Below are positions 15,756-24,537 of a stretch of 64,000 nucleotides of DNA, one piece after another. Below the pieces are notes generated by a model. It saw only the letters and a program-made list of their open reading frames with translations, searched no databases and was not told where the DNA came from. The DNA comes from Myxococcales bacterium. GTDB lineage: Bacteria > Myxococcota_A > UBA9042. Positions within the stretch are counted from its first letter, which is position 1; the number at the start of each line of letters is the position of its first letter. The DNA is taken from the NCBI GenBank assembly GCA_947491025.1, contig CANLIC010000003.1, positions 62,001 to 126,000 of the forward strand, written 5' to 3'. The translations under genes and the position numbers were made by a program.

Positions 15756-16985
15756 ATGAGCGTCTCTATCGTTGTCCCTTCGGTCGGTGAGTCCATCACC
15801 GAGGTCATCATCGCTCGCTGGCTCAAGCCCGTCGGCGCCTTCGTCGAGGCAGACGAGCCGGTCGTCGCCATCGACACCGACAAGGTCAGCACCGACGTCC
15901 CCGCCCCAGCGGCTGGCGTCCTCCGCGCCATCGCCAAAGCCGACGGCGCCACCGCCGCAGTCGGCGAAGCCATCGGCACCATCGACACCGCCGCGGCACG
16001 GCCGGCTGCGGCGACCGCGCCGAGCACCCCCGTGAGCGCCACGCCCGTGGCGGTCGTTGCGCCGGCGGCGCCCGTGGTGATGCCGGCTGCGGCGCGCGTG
16101 CTGGGGGAAGCCGGCCTGGCTGCGACGAGCGCCAGCGGCACGGGCAAAGATGGCCGGGTCCTCAAGGAGGACGCCGAGCGGGCGGTCGCAGCGAGCCGTG
16201 CCGCGACGCCAGCCCCGGCGCCCGCTGTCGCGGCCCCCGCCGCCGCACCCGTCCCCGTCGCCGCTGGGTCGGCCGCGATGGGCAGCCGCCACGAAGAGGT
16301 CGTAGCGATGACCTCACTGCGCAAGCGCATCGCCGAGCGCCTCGTGCAGAGCCAGCAGACGACCGCGACGCTGACCACCTTCAACGAAGTGGACATGACG
16401 GCGATCCTCGAGCTGCGTAAGCGCCACCAGGAGGCGTTCGTCGCCAAGTACGGCGTCAAGCTTGGCCTGATGTCGTTCTTCGTCAAAGCGGCTGTCGATG
16501 CGCTGCGTTTGGTGCCCGAGATCAACGCCGAAGTGCGCGGCGACAACCTGGTCTACAAGGGCTACTGCGACATCGGCGTCGCCGTCGGTGGCGGCAAGGG
16601 CCTCGTGGTGCCGATCCTGCGCAACGCCGAGCGCTTGAGCTTCGCCGAGATCGAGTTGCAGATTGCCGACTTCGGTCGCCGCGCCAAGGACAACAAGCTC
16701 TCGCTCGACGATCTCAGCGGCGGCACCTTCACCGTCAGCAACGGCGGCGTCTATGGCTCCATGATGTCGACGCCCATCCTGAACCCCCCGCAGTCGGGAA
16801 TCCTCGGCATGCACAACATCATCGAGCGCCCCATCGGCCTCCATGGCCAGGTGGTGCTGCGGCCGATGATGTACATCGCTTTGTCCTACGACCACCGCAT
16901 CGTCGATGGCCGCGGCTCGGTGACCTTCCTCAAGCGCATCAAGGAGTGCTGCGAGGCCCCTGAGCGCATGCTGCTCGAGATCTGA
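15756..16985 (+). CDS. sucB: Dihydrolipoamide succinyltransferase (E2 of 2-oxoglutarate dehydrogenase)
   Basis: 409 residues. ATG 15756 has GGAG 6 nt upstream and gives the canonical N-terminus [13 protein letters not shown]; earlier starts are unlikely. One lipoyl domain (residues 1-76) has the lipoylation motif DTDKVST with Lys43. Ala/Pro-rich linkers flank a peripheral-subunit-binding domain (about 110-150; ARVLGEAGL...[14 protein letters not shown]). The catalytic domain runs from about 185 to the end with [16 protein letters not shown] containing the active-site His. It transfers the succinyl group from lipoamide to CoA and forms the core of the complex. It lies 60 bp after sucA and 93 bp before lpd, an arrangement consistent with one operon. 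Confidence 0.95.
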   Translation: MSVSIVVPSVGESITEVIIARWLKPVGAFVEADEPVVAIDTDKVSTDVPAPAAGVLRAIAKADGATAAVGEAIGTIDTAAARPAAATAPSTPVSATPVAVVAPAAPVVMPAAARVLGEAGLAATSASGTGKDGRVLKEDAERAVAASRAATPAPAPAVAAPAAAPVPVAAGSAAMGSRHEEVVAMTSLRKRIAERLVQSQQTTATLTTFNEVDMTAILELRKRHQEAFVAKYGVKLGLMSFFVKAAVDALRLVPEINAEVRGDNLVYKGYCDIGVAVGGGKGLVVPILRNAERLSFAEIELQIADFGRRAKDNKLSLDDLSGGTFTVSNGGVYGSMMSTPILNPPQSGILGMHNIIERPIGLHGQVVLRPMMYIALSYDHRIVDGRGSVTFLKRIKECCEAPERMLLEI

Positions 16986-17078
16986 TCCGCCGCCTCCGGC
17001 CACAGACCGCGCCTTTGCGACCACCGCGCTTTGCCAGAACCGGTGTCCTCCCCGTCGCCCGACATCGCTGGAGACCCC

Positions 17079-18527
17079 ATGTCCGCCGCCGCTCCCGCCA
17101 CCGCCCCGGATGCGAATGTCGCCCCGGCGCGCTTTGACGTCATTTTCATCGGAGGCGGCCCCGGCGGCTACGTCGGCGCAATTCGAGCCGCGCAGCTCGG
17201 CCTACGCGTCGCCTGCGTCGAGGTCGAGAAGCAACTCGGCGGCACCTGCTTGCGCGTCGGCTGCATCCCGTCCAAGGCCCTGCTCGAGTCCTCCGAGCAC
17301 TACGAGGCCGCGCGCACCCACTTCGCCGACCATGGCGTGCGCGTCGACGGCGTCTCCCTCGACCTCGCCAAGATGATGCAGCGCAAAGATCGCGTCGTCC
17401 GGGCCATGGCCGGCGGCATCGAAGGGCTCTTCAAGAAGAACGGCGTCACCCGCCTCGGCGGCAAGGGCAGCCTGCAAGGGCGCGATGGCGCCGGCGATTT
17501 CGTCGTCGTCGTGAAGCCAGCCGAAGGCGCAGCGACGAAGGTGACAGCCGGCAAGGTCGTGCTGGCGACGGGCTCGACGGTCGCGACGCTGCCCGGGTTG
17601 GCGCTCGACGGCGACCGCATCGGCGGCTCGACCGAGGCCCTGGCATGGTCGGCGGTGCCGCCGCGCCTCATCGTCATCGGCGCTGGCGTCATCGGGCTCG
17701 AGCTCGGCTCGGTTTGGCGACGCCTCGGCAGCGCCGTGACCGTCCTCGAATACGCCGATGGGCCGTTGCCCGGCATGGACGGTGAGCTGCGGTCCGCCGC
17801 CGCCAAACTCTTCAAGAAGCAGGGCCTCGACCTGCGCTACGGCGTGCAGGTGACCGGCGCCCACGTCGAAGGCGAAGAGGTCGTCGTCGAGGCCAAGGGC
17901 CACGAGCCCCTGCGCTGCGACCGTCTGCTGGTCGCCGTTGGCCGCAAACCGTACACCGATGGGCTCGGCCTCGAGACGGTCGGGCTGGCTTGCGATGCCC
18001 GCGGCCGGGTGCCCGTCGACGCCCACATGCAGTCAGCGGTGCCCGGCGTCTTCGCGATCGGCGACCTCATCGCCGGACCGATGCTGGCCCACAAGGCCGA
18101 GGAAGAGGGCGTCGCCGTCGCCGAATACCTCGTCACGGGCTACGGCCACGTCGACCTCGCGCTGGTCCCCGGCGTGGTCTACACCGACCCCGAGGTCGCG
18201 TGCGTCGGCCAGACCGAGGAGCAGCTGCAGGCGGCCGGTGTCCCCTACCGCAAAGGCAGCTTCCCCTTCATCGCCAACGGCCGCGCCCGCGGCATGGCCG
18301 CCACCGACGGCTTCGTCAAGCTGCTCGCCCACGCCGAGACCGACCGCATACTCGGCGTCCACGCCATCGGGGCGCGGGTCGGCGAGCTCATCGCCGAGGC
18401 CGCCTTGGCGATGGCGTTCTCTGCATCGGCAGAGGACATCGCCCGTGTCTGCCACGCCCACCCGACGCTGTCGGAGGTGACGCGCGAGGCGGCGCTGGCA
18501 TCGCTCGGGCGGGCCCTCAACATCTGA
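17079..18527 (+). CDS. lpd: Dihydrolipoyl dehydrogenase (E3)
   Basis: 482 residues from ATG 17079, with GGAG just upstream. The FAD-binding loop is GGGPGG (25-30). The redox-active disulfide is in GGTCLRVGCIPSKALLE (Cys57 and Cys62), the NAD site has IVIGAGVIGLELGSVW, and the C-terminal HAHPTLSEVTREAA supplies the catalytic His. It reoxidises dihydrolipoamide of E2 with NAD+. Third gene of the 2-oxoglutarate dehydrogenase set; it may also serve other 2-oxo acid complexes or glycine cleavage, which the window does not show. Confidence 0.95.
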   Translation: MSAAAPATAPDANVAPARFDVIFIGGGPGGYVGAIRAAQLGLRVACVEVEKQLGGTCLRVGCIPSKALLESSEHYEAARTHFADHGVRVDGVSLDLAKMMQRKDRVVRAMAGGIEGLFKKNGVTRLGGKGSLQGRDGAGDFVVVVKPAEGAATKVTAGKVVLATGSTVATLPGLALDGDRIGGSTEALAWSAVPPRLIVIGAGVIGLELGSVWRRLGSAVTVLEYADGPLPGMDGELRSAAAKLFKKQGLDLRYGVQVTGAHVEGEEVVVEAKGHEPLRCDRLLVAVGRKPYTDGLGLETVGLACDARGRVPVDAHMQSAVPGVFAIGDLIAGPMLAHKAEEEGVAVAEYLVTGYGHVDLALVPGVVYTDPEVACVGQTEEQLQAAGVPYRKGSFPFIANGRARGMAATDGFVKLLAHAETDRILGVHAIGARVGELIAEAALAMAFSASAEDIARVCHAHPTLSEVTREAALASLGRALNI

Positions 18528-18630
18528 CGATGGCTGTGCCACGGCGCCCGCGCGGCTGGGATCGCAGATGCTTGCCGATGACGACAGGGCGGGGCCAAAC
18601 TGCGCAGCGGGCGGGCACGCTCTAGATTCC

Positions 18631-19857
18631 ATGGACTCGCTCGCCGCAACGCCGTCGGTCCTGCGCGACCCGGTGGCCGGCCAGCTCGAGCTCTTCCTCC
18701 GCTTTCCCCGCCTCGCCGAGGTGCTGCCCTGGGTGGTACTCGGCGCGTATCCGACACCCGTCAGCCGACTGCACCTACCGGCGGCCGCCCCCGGCCATGG
18801 CAACCCGCGCGGCGTCGAGCTCTGGGCCAAGCGCGAGGACCTGACCTCGCCCCACTACGGTGGCAACAAAGTTCGCACGATTGAAGGCCATTTCGGCCGC
18901 GCGCTGGCACGTGGGCGGCGGCGGATCTGGGCCACCGGCGCCTACGGCAGCAACCACGCCCTGGCGACAGCCGTCCACGCCGCCCGCGCCGGCCTGGATT
19001 CGGGTGCCATCTTGGTGCCTCAACCGGCGACCGCGACAGCCCATGCCAACCTGCGGGCCCTCGCCGCAACGACCTGCATGATCTCTACGGCTGGGCACTG
19101 GCTGCTGCGCCCTGCCGCCGCCGTGCGCTTGCTCAGCGACCCGGCTGAGGTGGTGATGACGCCCGGCGGCGCCATCCCCCTCGGCGCCCTCGGTCACGTC
19201 TCGGCGGCGCTTGAGCTCGCGGCCCAAGTCGCGCGTGGCGAATTGCCGGCCCCTGCCCATGTCGTCGTGACCGCCGGCAGCACCGCCACCGCCGCCGGCT
19301 TGCTGGTGGGCTTGCACCTGGCGGCAGCGCTGGAGATCGGCTGGCGCCGCCCGCCGCAGCTCGTCGCCGTACCTGTGGCGCCCAACCCTTTCGCCAGCGC
19401 CCCGATGATCGCCTTGCTGGCCCGCGCCACCCTCCGCCTGCTGCGCAACTCGCTGGGTGCCGACAGCGGCGTCGCCGATCGCATCGACGCCAGCGCGCTG
19501 CGCCGGGGCCTCCGCGTCGATAGCCACCACAACGGCGCCGGCTACGGGCACCCCTCCCCGAGCGGCGAGGCGGCGCGGCGCCTCTTCCAAGAGGCGACGG
19601 AGCTGGCGGCGCAGCGCCCAGACCTCGAGCGGCCGCCCTTGCTCGACCTCGTCTACACGGCCCGATCCGCGGCCGGCATGCTGGCGCTGCTGCCCGACGC
19701 GCAGGGGCCCGTCTTGCACTGGATGACCAAGTCGGCCGCGCCACTCGCCGAGGCCAGCGACACCGCGATCGAGAAGCTGCCCCGCCCTCTGCGGCGCTGG
19801 CTGGCCCAGCCGCCCGTCGAGGCGCCGCTAGACGCTCCTCCGTTCGACAATGGCTGA
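18631..19857 (+). CDS. PLP-dependent ACC deaminase / D-cysteine desulfhydrase family enzyme
   Basis: 408 residues from ATG 18631. An in-frame ATG at 18568 would add 21 residues that look non-coding; neither start has a strong SD. Residues 40-82 give YPTPVSRL, ELWAKREDL and HYGGNKVRTIEG, with Lys80 as the PLP Schiff-base lysine, the pattern of the fold-type II ACC deaminase/D-cysteine desulfhydrase group. GAYGSNHALA follows the usual SNH motif that binds the substrate carboxylate, and VVTAGSTATAAGLLVGL matches the PLP phosphate-binding loop. The length exceeds that of typical ACC deaminases (about 340), mostly through an internal and C-terminal extension. Substrate is open: a D-amino acid, ACC, or an activated amino acid. 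It follows lpd by 103 bp. Confidence 0.75.
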   Translation: MDSLAATPSVLRDPVAGQLELFLRFPRLAEVLPWVVLGAYPTPVSRLHLPAAAPGHGNPRGVELWAKREDLTSPHYGGNKVRTIEGHFGRALARGRRRIWATGAYGSNHALATAVHAARAGLDSGAILVPQPATATAHANLRALAATTCMISTAGHWLLRPAAAVRLLSDPAEVVMTPGGAIPLGALGHVSAALELAAQVARGELPAPAHVVVTAGSTATAAGLLVGLHLAAALEIGWRRPPQLVAVPVAPNPFASAPMIALLARATLRLLRNSLGADSGVADRIDASALRRGLRVDSHHNGAGYGHPSPSGEAARRLFQEATELAAQRPDLERPPLLDLVYTARSAAGMLALLPDAQGPVLHWMTKSAAPLAEASDTAIEKLPRPLRRWLAQPPVEAPLDAPPFDNG

Positions 19858-20025
19858 ACCCAAGCCCCTCGACCCGGGCCCGCTTTCGCCTGCAAATCCG
19901 ACAAGCTACCGCCCCGCCAGTCGCGGACGACGGCAAGCGCACTTGGCGCGACGGGCTCGATTGCGCGCCAGGGATGCGGGCCACCGCGGCCCCCCAGCGC
20001 CCCTGAACGGGTCTCCGCCAGCTTG

Positions 20026-21120
20026 CTAGGCGTCCTCGACCAGACGGGGCCCCGCCGCCGTCGATGTGGCGAGCGCGCGCCGCACCCGGCCCGCGTCCTC
20101 GGTGGCGATGAAGATCCGCTCGCGGTTTCGCAAGTGGCTGACCTTGCCGACCTTCTCGCCCTTGGGGTTGTGGATGCCAATCTGCGCCCCGACGTAGCGC
20201 TTGAAGTCCACCTCGAGCACCAGCACCTCGCCGCGCCCGGCCAACATCGCCGCCAGGTCTTCCGCTGAGATGTAGCCCTCGTCACTGAAGGACACGACGA
20301 GGTGGCGGGCAGGCACGGCCTCGATGAGCGCGCGGAGCGCCGGCGCCGCCGCGCCGCGTCCGTTGTAGGCGCTGACACGGCTGCGACAGTCGACGCGCTT
20401 GCACGCGATGCCGTAGACCTCTGGCGCGTCCCAGCGCACCAGCGTCTCCCAGATGTGGTAGTTGCCGAGGTATTTGTGCTGGTTGTAGGGCGGGTCGAGG
20501 TAGGCGACGTCCAAAGCTCCGAGCGCGACGGCGGCGTGCGCAGCCGCCTCGGCGGCGTCGAGCTGCAAGGAGAGGCCCCGACCCGCGGCGGCGCGTGGCA
20601 GCACGGCGGGCAGGCGCAGCGAGAGCTCGTTGTGGGCCCGCGGTGCCCACTGCTTGAGGTAGGCCATCTGGACGCCGGTGGTCGAGTCCACCCGATCGGC
20701 GGCCTCCATCAAGCTGACGAGCAAGACGGCTTCCAGGGCCGGCGGCAGCCCCCAGGCTGCGATCTGGTCGCGGATGGCGTCGACGCGGGCGCCGTTTTTG
20801 GGCTGGAAGTAGCGCGCCTGTTCGCAGAAGGTCGAGGTGAAGTAGCCCGCACGGCCGGGCAGCCCGTTGAGCTCGGCGATGAGCCTGGCCGCGGCGTCGG
20901 CGACCTCCTCGGCGTCCGCCTCGACGTAGCAGCGCGCCAGGGTCGCGGCATAGGCGTTGTGGTCATTGGCGATGACGCGGAGGCCGAGCCCCTTGGCCAT
21001 GTGGCCGACGCGGGCGGTGCCGGAGAACAAGTCGAGGACGCTGCGGACCTCAGGCAGTGCCGCAAAGACGGCGCTCAGCTCGGGCAGCAGCGCGCGCTTG
21101 GAGCCAAGGTACTTGATCAC
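20026..21120 (-). CDS. D12-class DNA N6-adenine methyltransferase
   Basis: 364 residues from GTG 21120, which gives the family N-terminus MIKYLGSKRALLP. DLFSGTARVGHMAKGLG (30-46) is the SAM-binding motif, and DVAYLDPPYNQHKYLGNYH contains the catalytic DPPY. Order (SAM motif first, DPPY late) fits the alpha group. No restriction endonuclease, specificity subunit or repair nuclease gene is adjacent, so it is an orphan methylase as far as visible. It should methylate adenine in a short palindromic site that cannot be predicted here. It converges with the PLP-enzyme gene (168 bp gap) and diverges from the arginine-deiminase gene (238 bp). Confidence 0.85.
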   Translation of the reverse strand: MIKYLGSKRALLPELSAVFAALPEVRSVLDLFSGTARVGHMAKGLGLRVIANDHNAYAATLARCYVEADAEEVADAAARLIAELNGLPGRAGYFTSTFCEQARYFQPKNGARVDAIRDQIAAWGLPPALEAVLLVSLMEAADRVDSTTGVQMAYLKQWAPRAHNELSLRLPAVLPRAAAGRGLSLQLDAAEAAAHAAVALGALDVAYLDPPYNQHKYLGNYHIWETLVRWDAPEVYGIACKRVDCRSRVSAYNGRGAAAPALRALIEAVPARHLVVSFSDEGYISAEDLAAMLAGRGEVLVLEVDFKRYVGAQIGIHNPKGEKVGKVSHLRNRERIFIATEDAGRVRRALATSTAAGPRLVEDA

Positions 21121-21284
21121 GCGCCAGCCCCTGCAGCGCCGATGGCAGTCGGGCAGATCCGCCGCAGCGACGCCCCGTACGCTAGCGCACCGCCCAGGGG
21201 TCGACCAGCCCCGGTTGGGCCGCCGATCAGGCCGGAGTCGCGACACGGCGTGTACGCATGCACGCGCGACGTCTCAGTTCTGGT

Positions 21285-21314
21285 TTGACAGTCGGACCCC
21301 TGAACTGCTACCAG
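21285..21314 (+). promoter_or_regulatory. Putative sigma70-type promoter of the arginine-deiminase gene
   Basis: A perfect TTGACA (21285-21290) is followed after 18 bp by TACCAG (21309-21314), a weak -10. The implied leader to the ATG at 21359 is about 40 nt and includes the GAGGGA ribosome binding site. This is the best -35 box I noticed in the intergenic regions. Confidence 0.4.
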
Positions 21315-21358
21315 AGCGGCCGTCCCGCTGTCTGGGACCCGCGCCGAGGGAACGCCAG

Positions 21359-23386
21359 ATGACACGCACCACAAGGCTACGGTTCGCGCCAAAGACAGCG
21401 GTTGTCGGGGCGCCGGTCGCTGTCGACCTCCGCGCGCTGATGGCACTTTGGGCCGTCTTGACGCTCGTTGGCTGCGGCACCGCGACCACGTCACCGACCA
21501 CGAACCTCGGCGGTGACGCCGGCGGCCAGGACGGCGTGGCGGGTGACGGCGGCGCAGGCGGCGCAGGCGGCGACGGTGCCACGGGCGACGGCACCGGCGC
21601 TGGCGCCGACGCCGCTGTAGACGCCACCATCGACACCACGCCCGAGCCCTTCAAGGCCCCGGTCGGCGCCTTCTTCGTCACCGACGCCGACCGCGACGGC
21701 GTCCTCAGCCTGACCTCGAAGATCGACGCCACCTTCCGCGGTGTTGGCACCGCCGAGTCCGGCGCTTCTTTCTTGGCCAACCTCGACGACGACGACGAAG
21801 ACGGCCTCGAGGACGCTTACGACCTCCAGGTCAATGGCGCCAAGGACGAGCTCGACCTCTCCCGCGTCCAGATCGCACCCTGGAAGGACGCCCCCAACGG
21901 AACGACCGCCCGCCTCGGCCTCGACTCGGTCGCCGGACCGAACGTCCGCGTCTGGCGCCGGCTCAGCGACGGCACCTGGAAGCTGGCGCTCGGCGCCAGC
22001 GCCGTCTGCAAGGACGTGGCGCAGTGCGCCAGCATCGAGGCCACCGGGCTGACCACGAACGACCTGCGCGACGGCGTCGAACTCGGCGTCGAGGGCCGCC
22101 GCTTCCGCATGTCCGCCGACCCCAAATCATGGGACGGCACCGTGAGCCTCTCGCTCGACGTGACCGACACCGCCGGCAAGCCGGTCGCCTCGGCGGCCCT
22201 TCCGAGCGGCCACGACGAGGTCATGCTGCGTGTGGCGCCGTGGATGACCTTCGGCAACCTCGATGTGTTCGACCACGTCGATTCCGCCTCGTACTACCAA
22301 ACCTTCGTCAAGGGCATCAAGTCGGCGCTCGCCAACACCGGCATCGAGTACAAGCCCTACAGCACGTGGAACGACCAGTGGACCCAGGACATGTTCAACA
22401 CCGGGTACACGACCATCCCCGGCCCTGGCGGCGTGCCCCACGGCATGCGCGCCCACCACGCCCGCCCCTGGGGCCGCGCGGCGGGTGCGCAGTGGCTGCC
22501 GATCGAGTTCCTGCGCAGCCGCTACCTCGGTCCGAACACCGCGATCTTCACGGTCTACAAGAAGCCAACCGGCAGCACCTACGACTCCTACGGCAACCAC
22601 GACCTGGCGCCAGGCTTCGTGCTCGGCGACCAGAATTACCCCCTCGGCCGCATCGTTCACGGCACCGGGACCCTGCCAGAGTACAAGGCTTTCTACGACG
22701 CGCAGGCGATCCAGGGCCCCTCCGTCGTGGTGAAGACCTCGTGGCTTGCCGTCGGCCACATCGACGAGACCACGAGCTGGGTCCCGGCCCAGACGCCCCG
22801 CGGCTGGAAGTTGCTCATGGCCTCCGACTCCCTCGGCAAGGAGCTCCTGGAGGAGCAAGTCAAGAAGGGCAATGGCGCCGTCAAGTTCTTCGTCGGCCTC
22901 AAGAATTACGACCCCAAGACCGACAAGCTCAAGGACGCCGCGGTCAGCATCGAGGCCACGCTGGCCGACGTCGATCTGATGCAGTGGTCGCAAGAGGCCG
23001 AAGTCGAGACGGCAGGGCAACGCGTGACGCTGGTGGACGAGCTGATGTTCAAGGATGACGAGATCGTCGAAATCCCGCTGCTCACCGAGGACATCGGCGG
23101 CAAGGTCGCCTACCTGCCTGGCATGGTCAACGCGCTCGTCTTCTCGAACACCATCGTCATGGCCGACCCCTTCGGACCGCTCATCGATGGCGCCGACCTG
23201 TTCAAGATCTACGTCGACGGCGAGCTGGCGACCCCCAAGCACGGCATCGGCCTCGACGGCCAGGGCATGACCACGGTCTACGTCGACGACTACGCCAGCT
23301 ACCACATCGCTCTCGGAGAGGTGCATTGCGGCACCAACCCCGAGGGCGAGCCCGCCTCGACGCCCTGGTGGCCGCTGGGCCGGTGA
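21359..23386 (+). CDS. Protein-arginine deiminase (eukaryotic PAD type) lipoprotein
   Basis: 675 residues from ATG 21359. A signal ends at LTLVGC (Cys39), followed by a Gly/Asp/Ala-rich spacer (about 48-95). DADRDG and LDDDDEDGLED look like Ca-binding loops, and about 100-280 form a beta-rich domain. The catalytic domain matches vertebrate PADs closely: WTQDMFNTGY (Asp344, cf. Asp350 of PAD4), AVGHIDETTSWVPA (His467, Asp469, cf. 471/473) and YHIALGEVHCGTN (Cys657, cf. Cys645). It should convert peptidyl-arginine to citrulline and ammonia, probably Ca-dependently, outside the cytoplasm. This is not the agmatine-deiminase-like Porphyromonas enzyme. Stop is 87 bp before a HEAT-repeat protein gene that may be co-transcribed. 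Target proteins unknown. Confidence 0.92.
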   Translation: MTRTTRLRFAPKTAVVGAPVAVDLRALMALWAVLTLVGCGTATTSPTTNLGGDAGGQDGVAGDGGAGGAGGDGATGDGTGAGADAAVDATIDTTPEPFKAPVGAFFVTDADRDGVLSLTSKIDATFRGVGTAESGASFLANLDDDDEDGLEDAYDLQVNGAKDELDLSRVQIAPWKDAPNGTTARLGLDSVAGPNVRVWRRLSDGTWKLALGASAVCKDVAQCASIEATGLTTNDLRDGVELGVEGRRFRMSADPKSWDGTVSLSLDVTDTAGKPVASAALPSGHDEVMLRVAPWMTFGNLDVFDHVDSASYYQTFVKGIKSALANTGIEYKPYSTWNDQWTQDMFNTGYTTIPGPGGVPHGMRAHHARPWGRAAGAQWLPIEFLRSRYLGPNTAIFTVYKKPTGSTYDSYGNHDLAPGFVLGDQNYPLGRIVHGTGTLPEYKAFYDAQAIQGPSVVVKTSWLAVGHIDETTSWVPAQTPRGWKLLMASDSLGKELLEEQVKKGNGAVKFFVGLKNYDPKTDKLKDAAVSIEATLADVDLMQWSQEAEVETAGQRVTLVDELMFKDDEIVEIPLLTEDIGGKVAYLPGMVNALVFSNTIVMADPFGPLIDGADLFKIYVDGELATPKHGIGLDGQGMTTVYVDDYASYHIALGEVHCGTNPEGEPASTPWWPLGR

Positions 23387-23473
23387 GCGCGCACGGCAAC
23401 GCGCCGCGCGCCGCGCCTCAAGGCGCATGTCCTGCGAAGCGGAATCCCGGCGGAAAGATCAAGGAGCAACCCC

Positions 23474-24436
23474 ATGAGTGACAGCAAGAACTGGCGGCGC
23501 AGCGGCAAGGCGCTCGCGTTCCTTGGCACCCTGCTGTCGGCGGCCCCTGCCCTCGCGGCAGGCGGCGTGGCCATCGACGGCCGGTCTCTGCCAGCCGGCG
23601 AGGTCCAGACGCTTGAGCGCGACATCCGCGCCTACAAGGCCACCAACCCTGGCGCCTTTGACGCGCTGCGCACCGTGCGTGGCTGCAGCGAGGCCGGCTA
23701 CCGGGTGGCCCGCAACCCGGTGCCGAACTGCAGCCGCGAGCTGCGCCGCCTCGGACCCGGCGTCCTGCTGCCGATGCTCGAGGCCTTGGCGCTACGGGAG
23801 CCGACGGGGCTCGCCACCAGCGAGGCCGAGAAGCGGGCCCTCGGCCACGCCTTGTTGCAGGCCATCGGCATTGCGCGCGACACCCGGGCCCTGCCTTGGG
23901 TGGAGGCGGTGCTGCTCCGCGGGGTGCGCCGCGACGCCGCGACCTTGGGATTCGCCGGCGAGGCCATCGGCCGCATCGGCACCGACGCCGCCGTCGCGCT
24001 TCTGATCCGCCACAGCGTGGCCGGCGATCCCCTTCGTCTGGCCGCCATCGCTGGCCTCGGTCAAGTCCGCGCGCTGCCGACCGCGCAGCACCTCGTCGGC
24101 CTCGCCACGCAGCAGCAGCCGACGGAGGTCCTGCGCGCCATCGCGCGCAGCCTCGGCGTGATGGGCTCGAGTTGGGCCTGGCGCGCGATGGGCCCAAAGG
24201 CCCACAGCCTCGGCCTGCAGGTGCGCGCCGAAGCGGCCGGGGCGCTAGCGCTGCTCTTCGTCCTGCACGGGGGCGAGATCCGCGAGGAGGCCGGCAAGGG
24301 GCTGCTGATGACGGAGCTGCCCGGCACGCGCGCAATGCTGACCAACATGCGGTCGCTCACCGACGCCGATGGCGCGAAGGCGATCGACAAGTTCCTCAGC
24401 GATTACAAGCGCCTGCTCCCGCCCGACGCTCCCTAG
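23474..24436 (+). CDS. Secreted HEAT-repeat-like helical protein
   Basis: 320 residues; ATG 23474 with AAGGAG 7 nt upstream. A Sec signal peptide ends near APALA-AGG (about residue 27). Residues about 100-260 contain helical pairs with HEAT/PBS-lyase-like spacing (GHALLQAIGIARDTRALPWV, AGEAIGRIGTDAAVALLIRH, LRLAAIAGLGQVRALPTAQH, VLRAIARSLGVMG). Two Cys (in RGCSEAG and PNCSREL) near the start could form a disulfide. No enzyme motif. Probably a periplasmic protein-binding scaffold. It follows the arginine-deiminase gene, so a partner role is possible but unsupported otherwise. Confidence 0.65.
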   Translation: MSDSKNWRRSGKALAFLGTLLSAAPALAAGGVAIDGRSLPAGEVQTLERDIRAYKATNPGAFDALRTVRGCSEAGYRVARNPVPNCSRELRRLGPGVLLPMLEALALREPTGLATSEAEKRALGHALLQAIGIARDTRALPWVEAVLLRGVRRDAATLGFAGEAIGRIGTDAAVALLIRHSVAGDPLRLAAIAGLGQVRALPTAQHLVGLATQQQPTEVLRAIARSLGVMGSSWAWRAMGPKAHSLGLQVRAEAAGALALLFVLHGGEIREEAGKGLLMTELPGTRAMLTNMRSLTDADGAKAIDKFLSDYKRLLPPDAP

Positions 24437-24537
24437 CCTCCAAGGCGTTCAAGGAAGCGGGCGCGGTCGCCAGGGCCTGCACGCGCGCGCGCCTGCGTTC
24501 ACCAGCGCGGTTGCGTCTGCCGCGAAGTCCGACCGCC

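Noticed and set aside
21359-23386. Porphyromonas-type peptidylarginine deiminase (agmatine-deiminase-like)
   Set aside because: The GEVHCGTN, GHIDE and WTQDMF motifs match vertebrate-type PADs instead.
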